Source: an uncultured Blautia sp.
GTDB taxonomy: Bacteria > Bacillota > Clostridia > Lachnospirales > Lachnospiraceae
DNA length: 27,207 nucleotides
Assembly: GCA_938028845.1 (NCBI GenBank)
Contig: CALIZJ010000326.1
Coordinates: 1-27,207 of the forward strand
Direction: 5' to 3'
Shown here: positions 1 to 6,441 of the stretch, piece after piece
Position numbering within the stretch: position 1 is the first letter of the stretch
Layout: every line of letters starts with the position of its first letter
The notes under the pieces: model-generated
What the model was told of the DNA's origin: nothing
Database searches by the model: none
The model's input: the letters and a program-made list of their open reading frames with translations, nothing else
Program-made: the position numbers and the translations under genes

Positions 1-1092
1 CTGTCAGGTTCGGAAAAACGGGCTTTTGCCCGCTGGGGAAATCTTTATGCAAAGGCGGCCGCCTTTATGTATGATCCGCCCATGTTTTTAAAGATGAATA
101 CTGTCATTTCCATGGGGATTTCCCTTACTGGAACGTTTGTGATGTATTTCCTTGCTGTAAAGAGCGGAGTATCTGTAGCGGATTTTTATGGGTTCAACAC
201 GGCATACGCAATGGTCAGCGGCGCCTTTCTGGCTATGGCTCAGACCGCAATGACTGCCGCTCAGTTGAAACCGGCTTTAGATATGGCAAGACCTATCCTT
301 GAGACCGTACCGGAAATCTCGGAAGGAAAGCAGATGATTACCCGCCTCTCAGGGGGGATCGAACTGAACAATGTTTCTTTTCGTTATAACGAGCATATGC
401 CCTTTGTGCTGGACGATCTGTCGTTAAAGATACGTCCCGGGCAGTATGTGGCCATTGTGGGAGCCACCGGATGCGGAAAATCCACGCTGATGCGGCTCCT
501 TCTGGGGTTTGAGACTCCGGATCGGGGAGCGGTTTACTACGACGGGAAAGACCTTTCTTCTATAGATTTGAAATCCCTGCGGCAGAAAATAGGCGTGGTG
601 ATGCAGGAGGGAAAACTGTTTCAGGGAGATATTTTTTCCAATATTGTGCTTTCGGCTCCATGGCTTACGCTGGAAGATGCGTGGGAGGCCGCGGAACTTG
701 CGGGAATCGCGGAAGATATCAGGAGGATGCCTATGGGAATGTTTACCCTCATATCAGAGGGAGCCGGGGGTGTGTCCGGCGGACAGCGCCAGAGGCTTCT
801 GATCGCTAGGGCAATTGCTCCAAAGCCTAAGATTCTCATGTTTGATGAAGCGACCTCCGCTTTGGATAACCTGACACAGAAAAAGGTATCGGAGTCACTG
901 GAACGGCTGAAATGTACCCGGATCGTAATTGCCCATCGCCTGTCCACTATCAGACAGTGTGACCGGATTTTGTATTTGGAGAATGGGAAAATAGCGGAAG
1001 ACGGAACCTATGAGCAGCTTATGTCCAGAAATGGAAAATTTGCCGCCCTGGTTGCCAGACAGCAGTTAAAGGGGAAGGCGGATGAACTGTAA
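1..1092 (+). CDS. NHLP/NHLM-type bacteriocin export ABC transporter, permease/ATPase subunit (3' part, 5' end outside window)
   Basis: The frame is open from base 1, so only the last 363 codons are present. About 75 residues of the last membrane segments come first, then a complete ABC ATPase domain. Visible motifs are Walker A GATGCGKST (460-486), a Q-loop in GVVMQE, the signature VSGGQRQ (772-792), Walker B ILMFDEA (832-852) and the H-loop AHR (931-939). The stretch before the ATPase (YDPPMFLK, then SVADFYGFN) resembles the NHLM ABC2-type exporters, half-transporters that export peptides with NHLP or Nif11-like leaders. The role is supported by context: a precursor with a double-glycine leader starts 90 bases downstream on the same strand. 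The N-terminal region is outside the window, so presence of a leader peptidase domain cannot be judged. It would act at the cytoplasmic membrane. Confidence 0.88.
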   Translation: MSGSEKRAFARWGNLYAKAAAFMYDPPMFLKMNTVISMGISLTGTFVMYFLAVKSGVSVADFYGFNTAYAMVSGAFLAMAQTAMTAAQLKPALDMARPILETVPEISEGKQMITRLSGGIELNNVSFRYNEHMPFVLDDLSLKIRPGQYVAIVGATGCGKSTLMRLLLGFETPDRGAVYYDGKDLSSIDLKSLRQKIGVVMQEGKLFQGDIFSNIVLSAPWLTLEDAWEAAELAGIAEDIRRMPMGMFTLISEGAGGVSGGQRQRLLIARAIAPKPKILMFDEATSALDNLTQKKVSESLERLKCTRIVIAHRLSTIRQCDRILYLENGKIAEDGTYEQLMSRNGKFAALVARQQLKGKADEL

Positions 1093-1182
1093 ATATTAAA
1101 AAACAGAATAAAATGTAATTTTTTAAAAGATTCGTATATAAAGATGAGGCAGCGGTTAAAAACCTAAAGGAGGGTAAAAATT

Positions 1183-1524
1183 ATGAAAACACTGGAAGAG
1201 TTATATCAGGAAATCCTGGCTGATAAAGCATTGGAAGAGGAGTTTAAAAAGGCTCTGGCAGAAGGAACTGCGGAAGAATTTGCAAAGGCCCATGGCTGTG
1301 AAGATGCAGGACATTTCGTGATGGCGCAGGATGCAGATGCAGGAGAATTACCGGATGAGGATCTGGATAAAGTGACGGGAGGAGCGGCAAATCCGCTGCA
1401 TATAGGCATGCCGTGTAAAGTTTGCGGGAACATAAAACATTTTGTTCAGCTTGATTTAGAAACTCACCGCGTAATGTTTACCTGTACCAACTGCAGGACC
1501 GCCAGTTATCCTTATGAAAAATAA
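1183..1524 (+). CDS. RiPP precursor peptide with Nif11-like leader and two-CxxC core
   Basis: 113 aa, with a strong ribosome site (AAAGGAGGG) before the ATG. Residues 1-67 form an acidic, helical leader of the Nif11/NHLP kind (starts MKTLEELYQEILADK) ending in LDKVTGG, a double-glycine processing signal. The 46-residue core (68-113) begins AANPLHIG and contains CKVC and FTCTNC, four cysteines in two CxxC pairs about 20 residues apart, plus two His and a Tyr-rich C-terminus (SYPYEK). It directly follows the exporter gene, which fits a transporter-substrate pair. The paired CxxC spacing looks like a small zinc ribbon, so the product may bind metal instead of being cyclised. No modification enzyme lies inside the window; any would be upstream of base 1. 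Confidence 0.85.
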   Translation: MKTLEELYQEILADKALEEEFKKALAEGTAEEFAKAHGCEDAGHFVMAQDADAGELPDEDLDKVTGGAANPLHIGMPCKVCGNIKHFVQLDLETHRVMFTCTNCRTASYPYEK

Positions 1525-1530
1525 AAAAGC

Positions 1531-1555
1531 CAGGCAGTCCCAAAGGGACTGCCTG
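1531..1555. terminator. Bidirectional rho-independent terminator between convergent RiPP genes
   Basis: A perfect 11-bp stem (CAGGCAGTCCC / GGGACTGCCTG) with a 3-base AAA loop. Read on the minus strand it is followed by GCTTTTTTA, a good U-tract, which ends the minus-strand peptide transcript. On the plus strand the tract is weaker (TTCTTGG), so termination of the Nif11-like gene there is plausible but less certain. Confidence 0.85.
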
Positions 1556-1594
1556 TTCTTGGTTCCTGAAATTTTTGTCACATGATAAGCAGAT

Positions 1595-1750
1595 TTAAAA
1601 GTTAAACTTATGGTCCGGCGCCGGTTTTGGCGGTTTGCGAAGGAAACCGCCACTGACCGTTTCCAGTTCTTCCTCGGTCAGTGCTTCTTTTTCCGTGTCT
1701 GGTACTTCAGTCTTGGCCGCCGTGTTGTTTGTCTGTTTGTCTTCGTTCAT
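1595..1750 (-). CDS. Small double-glycine leader peptide, putative RiPP/bacteriocin precursor
   Basis: 51 aa if started at MNEDKQTNN (1750). In-frame ATGs also lie at 1768 (57 aa) and 1777 (60 aa). The N-terminal part is acidic and ends ALTEEELETVSGG, the L-x-x-V-[ST]-G-G pattern also seen in the other two precursors here. The predicted core is 16 residues, FLRKPPKPAPDHKFNF: basic, proline-rich and without Cys, Ser or Thr, so not a lanthipeptide-type core. The 1750 start is preferred because it aligns with the MNMKDQND start of the neighbouring peptide, although its ribosome site is weak. The 1768 start overlaps the stop of a tiny upstream ORF as ATGA and could be translationally coupled. No family was recognised beyond the leader type. 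Confidence 0.65.
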   Translation of the reverse strand: MNEDKQTNNTAAKTEVPDTEKEALTEEELETVSGGFLRKPPKPAPDHKFNF

Positions 1751-1764
1751 GATCCCGTCTCTTT

Positions 1765-1821
1765 TCATTCTGTCCATGGCGAGAGCTGTGTGTGCGCCTG
1801 CTTATTCTGAGCGCGTCTCAT
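1765..1821 (-). CDS. Possible 18-aa ORF between the two minus-strand peptides
   Basis: ATG at 1821 has a good ribosome site (GAGGAG, five bases away when read on the minus strand). It encodes MRRAQNKQAHTQLSPWTE and stops in a TGA that overlaps an ATG of the downstream peptide (ATGA). It may be a coupling ORF that delivers ribosomes to the poorly initiated downstream peptide, or the eroded start of an older precursor. At this length chance is a real alternative. Confidence 0.25.
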   Translation of the reverse strand: MRRAQNKQAHTQLSPWTE

Positions 1822-1839
1822 TGTCTCCTCGATCTTTTC

Positions 1840-2010
1840 CTACATTTTTTTTCTGTTTATCTGCGGCCTAAACCATATTTCTTCGTTCATGCCGCCGTTT
1901 GTGAAGCCGCCGGTCACGCCGCCGCTCACCTCATCGAGCTGGTTTTCATCCAATGCATCATGTTCCGGATCGGTCTGCGCCAACGTATCATTCTGGTCCT
2001 TCATATTCAT
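1840..2010 (-). CDS. Small double-glycine leader peptide, putative RiPP/bacteriocin precursor
   Basis: 56 aa, ATG at 2010 with a near-perfect ribosome site (AAAGGAGG) just upstream on the minus strand. The leader MNMKDQNDTL... ends in LDENQLDEVSGG (GG at residues 30-31), matching the LDKVTGG and LETVSGG endings of the other two precursors. The core after GG starts VTGGFTNGG and continues through EEIWFRPQ to a basic end (INRKKM). A second GG four residues later (VTGG) is another possible cleavage point. It is the first gene behind the minus-strand promoter at 2176-2204. No homologue was recognised; the assignment rests on the leader motif, size, ribosome site and context. Confidence 0.72.
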   Translation of the reverse strand: MNMKDQNDTLAQTDPEHDALDENQLDEVSGGVTGGFTNGGMNEEIWFRPQINRKKM

Positions 2011-2323
2011 AGGAGCCTCCTTTCGATACAGTTCTATGCAATTACAACTGCTTTTTCAAGGTTAAAAAGTTTCGTCCCTTTTCCCGCACGCAACGCGTAT
2101 TATCAATGCAGCCTTTGGCCATAAGCAGACCGGGATTGCTTATGCGTTCGCGCTTAGCGGTAATTTAGTATTTTCATCTTAGCATTTTACCGTATCTTTG
2201 TCAATGTACGCCAGCGGCTCTTATACAGACCATGCACAAAAAACGAGAGTGTTTTCGGAAGTTGGCAACATGGCTGTGCACACGGAATTTTTTCTGGGAT
2301 AAAGATTTGTGAAGCGAAATGAT
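2011..2323. other. Intergenic leader region with a strong hairpin; no gene seen
   Basis: No credible protein gene. The minus-strand transcript leader (about 2168 to 2011) contains a perfect 8-bp hairpin (CATAAGCA 2120-2127 / TGCTTATG 2137-2144). An overlapping alternative fold uses the GCGTTCGC stretch next to it, so attenuation is possible. I could not match it to a known riboswitch class. The rest (2205-2323) shows only a short GTGCAC palindrome and nothing else I can name. Confidence 0.4.
2176..2204 (-). promoter_or_regulatory. Sigma-A promoter for the minus-strand mini-peptides
   Basis: On the minus strand the -35 is TTGACA (2199-2204, consensus), then a 17-base spacer, then -10 TAAGAT (2176-2181). 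It predicts a transcript starting near 2168 with an unusually long leader of about 160 bases before the first peptide ATG at 2010. Confidence 0.7.
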
Positions 2324-2352
2324 TTGACTGAAACAATACACATTGGTATAAT
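2324..2352 (+). promoter_or_regulatory. Sigma-A promoter of the amylase-glgB operon
   Basis: -35 TTGACT (2324-2329), 17-base spacer, perfect -10 TATAAT (2347-2352). Transcription would start near 2359, about 70 bases before the enzyme's start codon. Confidence 0.8.
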
Positions 2353-2427
2353 AAATAAGTATTATAATGACTAAAATTCAGTTTGTAGTTTTAAAGGGAT
2401 CTTAGTCGGAAATTGGAGGTTAACGTA

Positions 2428-3780
2428 TTGGGTAAATGGTTTGAAGAGGCTGTGTTTTACCATATGTATCCTATTGGGATGACGGGAGCGCCAAGGAGAA
2501 ACGAGCAGGAAGAGGTTACGCATCGTTTTGGGGAGCTTACGAAATGGCTGAAACACATTTCCTCTATAGGGGCGACTGCCATATATATAGGACCGCTGTT
2601 TGAGTCTACCTCCCATGGGTATGATACCAGGGATTATAAGCTTGTAGACAGACGGTTAGGAGATAACGAAGACTTTAAGAATTTTGTGCAGGAGGCACAT
2701 GCCCTTGATATAAAGGTAGTGGTAGACGGAGTGTTTAATCATACGGGCAGAGAATTTTTTGCATTTTTGGATATCCAGAAGAATAGGGAAAATTCTCCTT
2801 ATTGCTGCTGGTATAAGGGAATTAATTTTTGGGGAAATACTCCTTATAATGATGGGTTCGGATATGAGGCGTGGAGAAACTGCTTTGAACTGGTAAATTT
2901 AAATCTGTGGGAACCTCAGGTGCGCCAGTATTTGCTGGATGTCATAGGATTTTGGATCGATGAGTTCGACATTGACGGTATCCGCCTGGATTGTGCGGAC
3001 TGCCTGGAATTTTCCTTTATGGAAGAGATGCGCAGATTTACCAGGGAAAAGAAACAGGATTTCTGGCTGATGGGCGAGGTCATCCATGGAGACTACAGCC
3101 GTTATGTAAAACCGGAGATGCTTGACAGCGTTACCAATTATGAGCTGCATAAGGGGTTGTATTCCGGACATAACGACCATAATTATTTTGAAATCGCACA
3201 TACCATACGCAGAGAATTTGACGAAAACGGCGGAATCTACCGGGGATTAAAGCTGTATTCCTTTGTAGACAACCATGACGTAGACAGGATTGCATCCAAA
3301 TTAAACGTACCGGGACATATTTTCCCGGTCTATACCCTTTTATTTACTCTTCCTGGAATTCCATCCATATATTACGGCTCAGAATGGGGAATCAAAGGAA
3401 GGAAAGAAGGAAGCAACGACGATCCCCTCCGTCCGGCGGTGGATCTGGAAAAGGCACTTACAGAGGAGGCGGATAAGGAATTGCTTGCGTGGGTAACGCT
3501 TCTTGGTAAGCTCCATAAAGAGCAGCCGGCTATGGCAGATGGAAGGTATCAGGAGCTTCTTTTGACAAACAGGCAGTATGCCTTTGCCCGTCTTTTAGGC
3601 GAAACAGGTATTCTGGTGGCTGTAAATAATGATGAAAAAGAAGCGGAGCTTTGTATTCGGGAACCGCTGCCGGGAAAAAGGTATAAAAGTTTGATAAATG
3701 ACGAAGTTTATGAGGCACAGGAAGGAAAGATCACTGTCAGGCTTTTGCCCAATGAAAGCCAGATTTTATCAATACTTTAA
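2428..3780 (+). CDS. GH13 alpha-amylase family glycoside hydrolase
   Basis: 450 aa from a TTG start. A perfect GGAGG (2415-2419) sits eight bases before this TTG, whereas an upstream in-frame TTG at 2413 would overlap that ribosome site. The product then begins LGKWFEEAVFYHMYP, the usual start of this family. The GH13 barrel triad is complete: Asp188 in GIRLDCAD, Glu217 in LMGEV and Asp284 in FVDNHD, plus the DGVFNHTG region I motif. There is no signal peptide, so it acts in the cytoplasm on alpha-glucans such as maltodextrin or glycogen; exact specificity cannot be read. It lies 14 bases upstream of glgB and probably forms a glycogen turnover operon with it. Confidence 0.9.
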   Translation: MGKWFEEAVFYHMYPIGMTGAPRRNEQEEVTHRFGELTKWLKHISSIGATAIYIGPLFESTSHGYDTRDYKLVDRRLGDNEDFKNFVQEAHALDIKVVVDGVFNHTGREFFAFLDIQKNRENSPYCCWYKGINFWGNTPYNDGFGYEAWRNCFELVNLNLWEPQVRQYLLDVIGFWIDEFDIDGIRLDCADCLEFSFMEEMRRFTREKKQDFWLMGEVIHGDYSRYVKPEMLDSVTNYELHKGLYSGHNDHNYFEIAHTIRREFDENGGIYRGLKLYSFVDNHDVDRIASKLNVPGHIFPVYTLLFTLPGIPSIYYGSEWGIKGRKEGSNDDPLRPAVDLEKALTEEADKELLAWVTLLGKLHKEQPAMADGRYQELLLTNRQYAFARLLGETGILVAVNNDEKEAELCIREPLPGKRYKSLINDEVYEAQEGKITVRLLPNESQILSIL

Positions 3781-3794
3781 GGGAGGATTTTAAG

Positions 3795-5678
3795 ATGGGA
3801 GAGAGACTGCACTTTACAGATTTAGACCAATACTTGTTTGGTCAGGGAACGCATTACGATATATATAAAAAGCTGGGCGCACATCCTACAACCTACCGCA
3901 GAAGAAAGGGCGTATATTTTGCGGTCTGGGCTCCTAATGCTCAGTCGGTTTCTGTAGTGGGTGAGTTTAATGACTGGAATACAGAAGCAAATCCAATGAA
4001 AAAGGTAGGACCTATCGGCGTGTATGAGGCTTTTGTTCCCGGCGCAAAGATAGGGGATCTGTATAAATTTTTTATTATTGGAATGCATGGAGAAGAACTG
4101 TATAAAGCAGATCCTTATGGGAATGAGGCGGAAAAACGTCCGGGCACAGCATCCAGGATTACAGATATTACGGACTATCAGTGGAAAGATGATGTTTGGA
4201 TGAAGAACCGGCAAGAATTCCATGAAGAGACTCAGCCAATGGCAATTTACGAAGTGCATCTCGGCTCCTGGAAAAAACATCCCCAGAGCGATGAAGATAA
4301 AGAAGGATTTTATAATTACCGCGAATTTGCACACGAAATTGCAAAGTATGTAAAGGATATGGGATATACCCATGTAGAATTGATGGGTATGGCGGAGCAT
4401 CCCTTTGACGGTTCTTGGGGCTATCAGGTAACGGGATATTATGCGCCTACTTCCCGATATGGAACCCCTCAGGATTTCAAGTATATGGTGGACTATCTTC
4501 ACAGACAGAAGATCGGCGTTATTCTGGATTGGGTACCGGCGCATTTTCCTAAAGATGCCCATGGACTTGCGAATTTTGACGGGACAGCCGTTTATGAACA
4601 TGCGGACCCCCGGCAGGGCGAGCATCCCGACTGGGGAACAAAGATTTATAATTACGGCAGGCCGGAGGTGAAAAACTTCCTCATTGCCAATGCTCTTTTC
4701 TGGATAGAGGAATGTCATGTAGACGGCCTGCGTGTGGATGCGGTTGCCTCTATGCTTTATCTGGACTATGGAAAACAGGACGGACAGTGGGTGGCAAACA
4801 AATACGGAGATAATAAAAATCTGGAAGCCATTGAATTCTTTAAGCATTTAAATACAGTAGTTCTTGGACGCAATCATGGAACTGTGATGATCGCAGAGGA
4901 ATCCACTGCGTGGCCTATGGTCACAGGAAATGCAGAGGAAGGCGGACTTGGCTTCTCCTTAAAGTGGAATATGGGCTGGATGAACGATTTCCTGGAATAC
5001 ATGAAGCTGGACCCCTACTTCCGTAAATATAACCACAATAAGATGACCTTTTCCATGGCGTATGCCTACAGTGAGAAATACGTGCTGGTTCTTTCCCATG
5101 ACGAGGTGGTTCATTTAAAATGTTCCATGATAAATAAAATGCCGGGAGAGCTGGATGACAAGTTTAAGAACCTGAAAGTAGGTTATACTTTTATGTTCTG
5201 CCATCCAGGCAAGAAGCTGCTCTTTATGGGACAGGATTTCGGCCAGCTTCGGGAGTGGAGCGAGGAAAGAGAGATCGACTGGTTCCTCCTGGGCGAAGAG
5301 AATCATAGAAATCTTCAGAATTATGTGCGCAGCCTTATTTCCCTGTACAGAAAGTATCCTGCCCTTTATGCAGTAGACAACACGCCCGATGGTTTTGAAT
5401 GGATCAATGCCAATGACGGAGACAGAAGTATTTTCAGCTTTGTGCGTAAATCACCCACTAAGAGAAATAATATTTTAGTGGTGTGCAATTTTACACCAGT
5501 AGACCGCCCGGATTATCGTGTGGGCGTTCCCAGAAAGAAACAGTATAAGCTGATCCTGGATGAAAACGGACCTGCAGAACCTAAGATCTTTAAGGCGGAA
5601 AAGAAAGAGTGTGATAACAGGCCCTATTCCTTTGGATATTCTCTTCCTGGCTATGGTGTTGCAATTTTCCTATATTAA
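3795..5678 (+). CDS. glgB: 1,4-alpha-glucan (glycogen) branching enzyme
   Basis: 627 aa, with ribosome site GGGAGGATT before the ATG. It cuts alpha-1,4-glucan chains and rejoins them as alpha-1,6 branches during glycogen synthesis in the cytoplasm. An N-terminal CBM48 domain (about residues 20-115, with FAVWAPNAQSVSVVGEFNDW) precedes a GH13 barrel. Triad candidates are Asp315 (GLRVDAVASM), Glu368 (IAEEST) and Asp436 (LSHDEVVH). Also typical are HPFDGSWGYQVTGYYAPTSR and the C-terminal beta domain ending GYGVAIFLY. Length is normal for the shorter Firmicute form. It shares a transcript with the upstream amylase-family gene. No glgC, glgD or glgA is in the window. Confidence 0.96.
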   Translation: MGERLHFTDLDQYLFGQGTHYDIYKKLGAHPTTYRRRKGVYFAVWAPNAQSVSVVGEFNDWNTEANPMKKVGPIGVYEAFVPGAKIGDLYKFFIIGMHGEELYKADPYGNEAEKRPGTASRITDITDYQWKDDVWMKNRQEFHEETQPMAIYEVHLGSWKKHPQSDEDKEGFYNYREFAHEIAKYVKDMGYTHVELMGMAEHPFDGSWGYQVTGYYAPTSRYGTPQDFKYMVDYLHRQKIGVILDWVPAHFPKDAHGLANFDGTAVYEHADPRQGEHPDWGTKIYNYGRPEVKNFLIANALFWIEECHVDGLRVDAVASMLYLDYGKQDGQWVANKYGDNKNLEAIEFFKHLNTVVLGRNHGTVMIAEESTAWPMVTGNAEEGGLGFSLKWNMGWMNDFLEYMKLDPYFRKYNHNKMTFSMAYAYSEKYVLVLSHDEVVHLKCSMINKMPGELDDKFKNLKVGYTFMFCHPGKKLLFMGQDFGQLREWSEEREIDWFLLGEENHRNLQNYVRSLISLYRKYPALYAVDNTPDGFEWINANDGDRSIFSFVRKSPTKRNNILVVCNFTPVDRPDYRVGVPRKKQYKLILDENGPAEPKIFKAEKKECDNRPYSFGYSLPGYGVAIFLY

Positions 5679-5710
5679 CCATAAGGGCTGGCTTTTAGAA
5701 CTGGTAATTC

Positions 5711-5746
5711 ACCTAATTATCCGGGAAAGGCCAATAGGTTTTTTGT
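5711..5746 (+). terminator. Probable terminator after glgB
   Basis: A short stem (ACCTA 5711-5715 / TAGGT 5735-5739) containing some internal pairing is followed by a run of Ts (TTTTTT at 5739-5744). The stem is weak, but the position between glgB and the next promoter fits. Confidence 0.4.
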
Positions 5747-5759
5747 AGATTTTAAAAGA

Positions 5760-5788
5760 TTGAATTTTTTACCAACATGAGTTATAAT
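5760..5788 (+). promoter_or_regulatory. Sigma-A promoter of the 77-aa protein
   Basis: -35 TTGAAT (5760-5765), exactly 17 bases, then perfect -10 TATAAT (5783-5788). It is about 60 bases upstream of the ribosome site of the small gene. Confidence 0.75.
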
Positions 5789-5852
5789 GAGCGCGAAAAC
5801 AAGGAAAACATGTTTCATGGCTATACATTAGCCTGTTGAAAGGAGATAAAAA

Positions 5853-6086
5853 ATGAAGGTTTCTAATATTAAAGATATTGATAAGTTTTTTGAAGTAATC
5901 GATGACTGCAAGGGTAAGGTAGAGCTGGTTACAGGCGAAGGCGACAGACTGAACCTGAAATCAAAACTGTCCCAGTATGTTTCTCTTGCAAACATTTTCT
6001 CCGGCGGAGAGATCCCGGAGCTGGAGCTTGTTGCTTATGAGAAAGAAGATATTGATAAGCTGATGAACTTTATGATCAACGGCTGA
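5853..6086 (+). CDS. Conserved small protein of unknown function (77 aa)
   Basis: 77 aa with a strong ribosome site (AAAGGAGAT) seven bases before the ATG. It is acidic, with no signal peptide or membrane segment, and is likely a compact cytoplasmic alpha/beta protein: MKVSNIKDIDKFFEVIDDC at the start, a glycine turn in VTGEGDRLNLKSKL, then FSGGEIPELELVAYEKED. It is monocistronic, bounded by a consensus promoter and a very stable hairpin, which suggests steady, perhaps high, expression. I believe relatives in Lachnospiraceae carry the uninformative label 'polya polymerase', but nothing in the sequence supports an enzyme of that kind. Function unknown. Confidence 0.8.
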   Translation: MKVSNIKDIDKFFEVIDDCKGKVELVTGEGDRLNLKSKLSQYVSLANIFSGGEIPELELVAYEKEDIDKLMNFMING

Positions 6087-6099
6087 TAAAAAGAAAATC

Positions 6100-6170
6100 C
6101 CGGGGATATGAAAGGAGCAGCTTTTCGTTGGATTTCCAGCGGAAAGCTGCTTAAGGAGTCATATCCCCGG
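6100..6170 (+). terminator. Large two-stage hairpin, terminator or structured RNA end
   Basis: Outer helix of 12 bp (CCGGGGATATGA 6100-6111 / TCATATCCCCGG 6159-6170), a small internal loop, then an inner helix of 16 bp (6116-6131 / 6136-6151, two G-T wobbles) closed by a 4-base loop. It lies 13 bases after the stop of the 77-aa gene. The T-tract beyond it (ATTTGTCTGTACATTTT) is poor for a classical terminator, so mRNA 3'-end protection, a small RNA or a palindromic mobile repeat are alternatives. Confidence 0.65.
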
Positions 6171-6441
6171 ATTTGTCTGTACATTTTCAGATACGCCTTA
6201 TCAGGCGATTCCCTGCGGATAAGGAGAAATATGGTATGGTTATACCTTTTGCCGGGTATCCTTTAGAAAAGGCAGGGAGGGAAATTAAATCGGATAAGCG
6301 CAGTGAAACCAGGGGGTATAGTGCTTCCTGGTCAAATTTGCGTTACAAAAAAATTAAAATCAGGCACCTGTGTGCGTCCATAACAGGCGTCAGGTGCAAG
6401 ACGGCGGATAAACGCCGCGCAAAGGAAAGGAGCAGTCTTAA
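6171..6441 (+). other. Structured leader region upstream of the COG0523 genes
   Basis: No convincing gene in this stretch. Several short inverted repeats follow one another: CCTTATC/GATAAGG (about 6197-6223), GGTAT/ATACC (6233-6246), ACCAGG/CCTGGT (6308-6332), GCACCTG/CAGGTGC (6364-6397) and CGGCG/CGCCG (6402-6417) directly before the ribosome site AAAGGAAAGGAG. The motif CGGATAA occurs three times. No clear sigma-A promoter, no consensus Zur box and no riboswitch class I know could be recognised. A regulatory leader for the metal-handling genes is plausible but unproven. Confidence 0.4.

Noticed and set aside
1610..2124. Plus-strand open frames of 66, 78 and 110 codons over the mini-peptides
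   Set aside because: No ribosome sites and strange composition (Phe, Cys and Ser rich); the minus-strand peptides have leader motifs, ribosome site and promoter.
2041..2168. Possible cyclic-di-GMP (GEMM) riboswitch, because the minus strand contains GGGACGAAAC after GAAAA
   Set aside because: The partner half of the motif (CAGGGCAAACC) and the tetraloop-receptor arrangement are missing; likely chance.
3822..4847. 341-codon minus-strand open frame inside glgB
   Set aside because: Entirely within a well-supported gene on the other strand, with composition typical of an antisense shadow (Ile, Phe, Cys, His rich).
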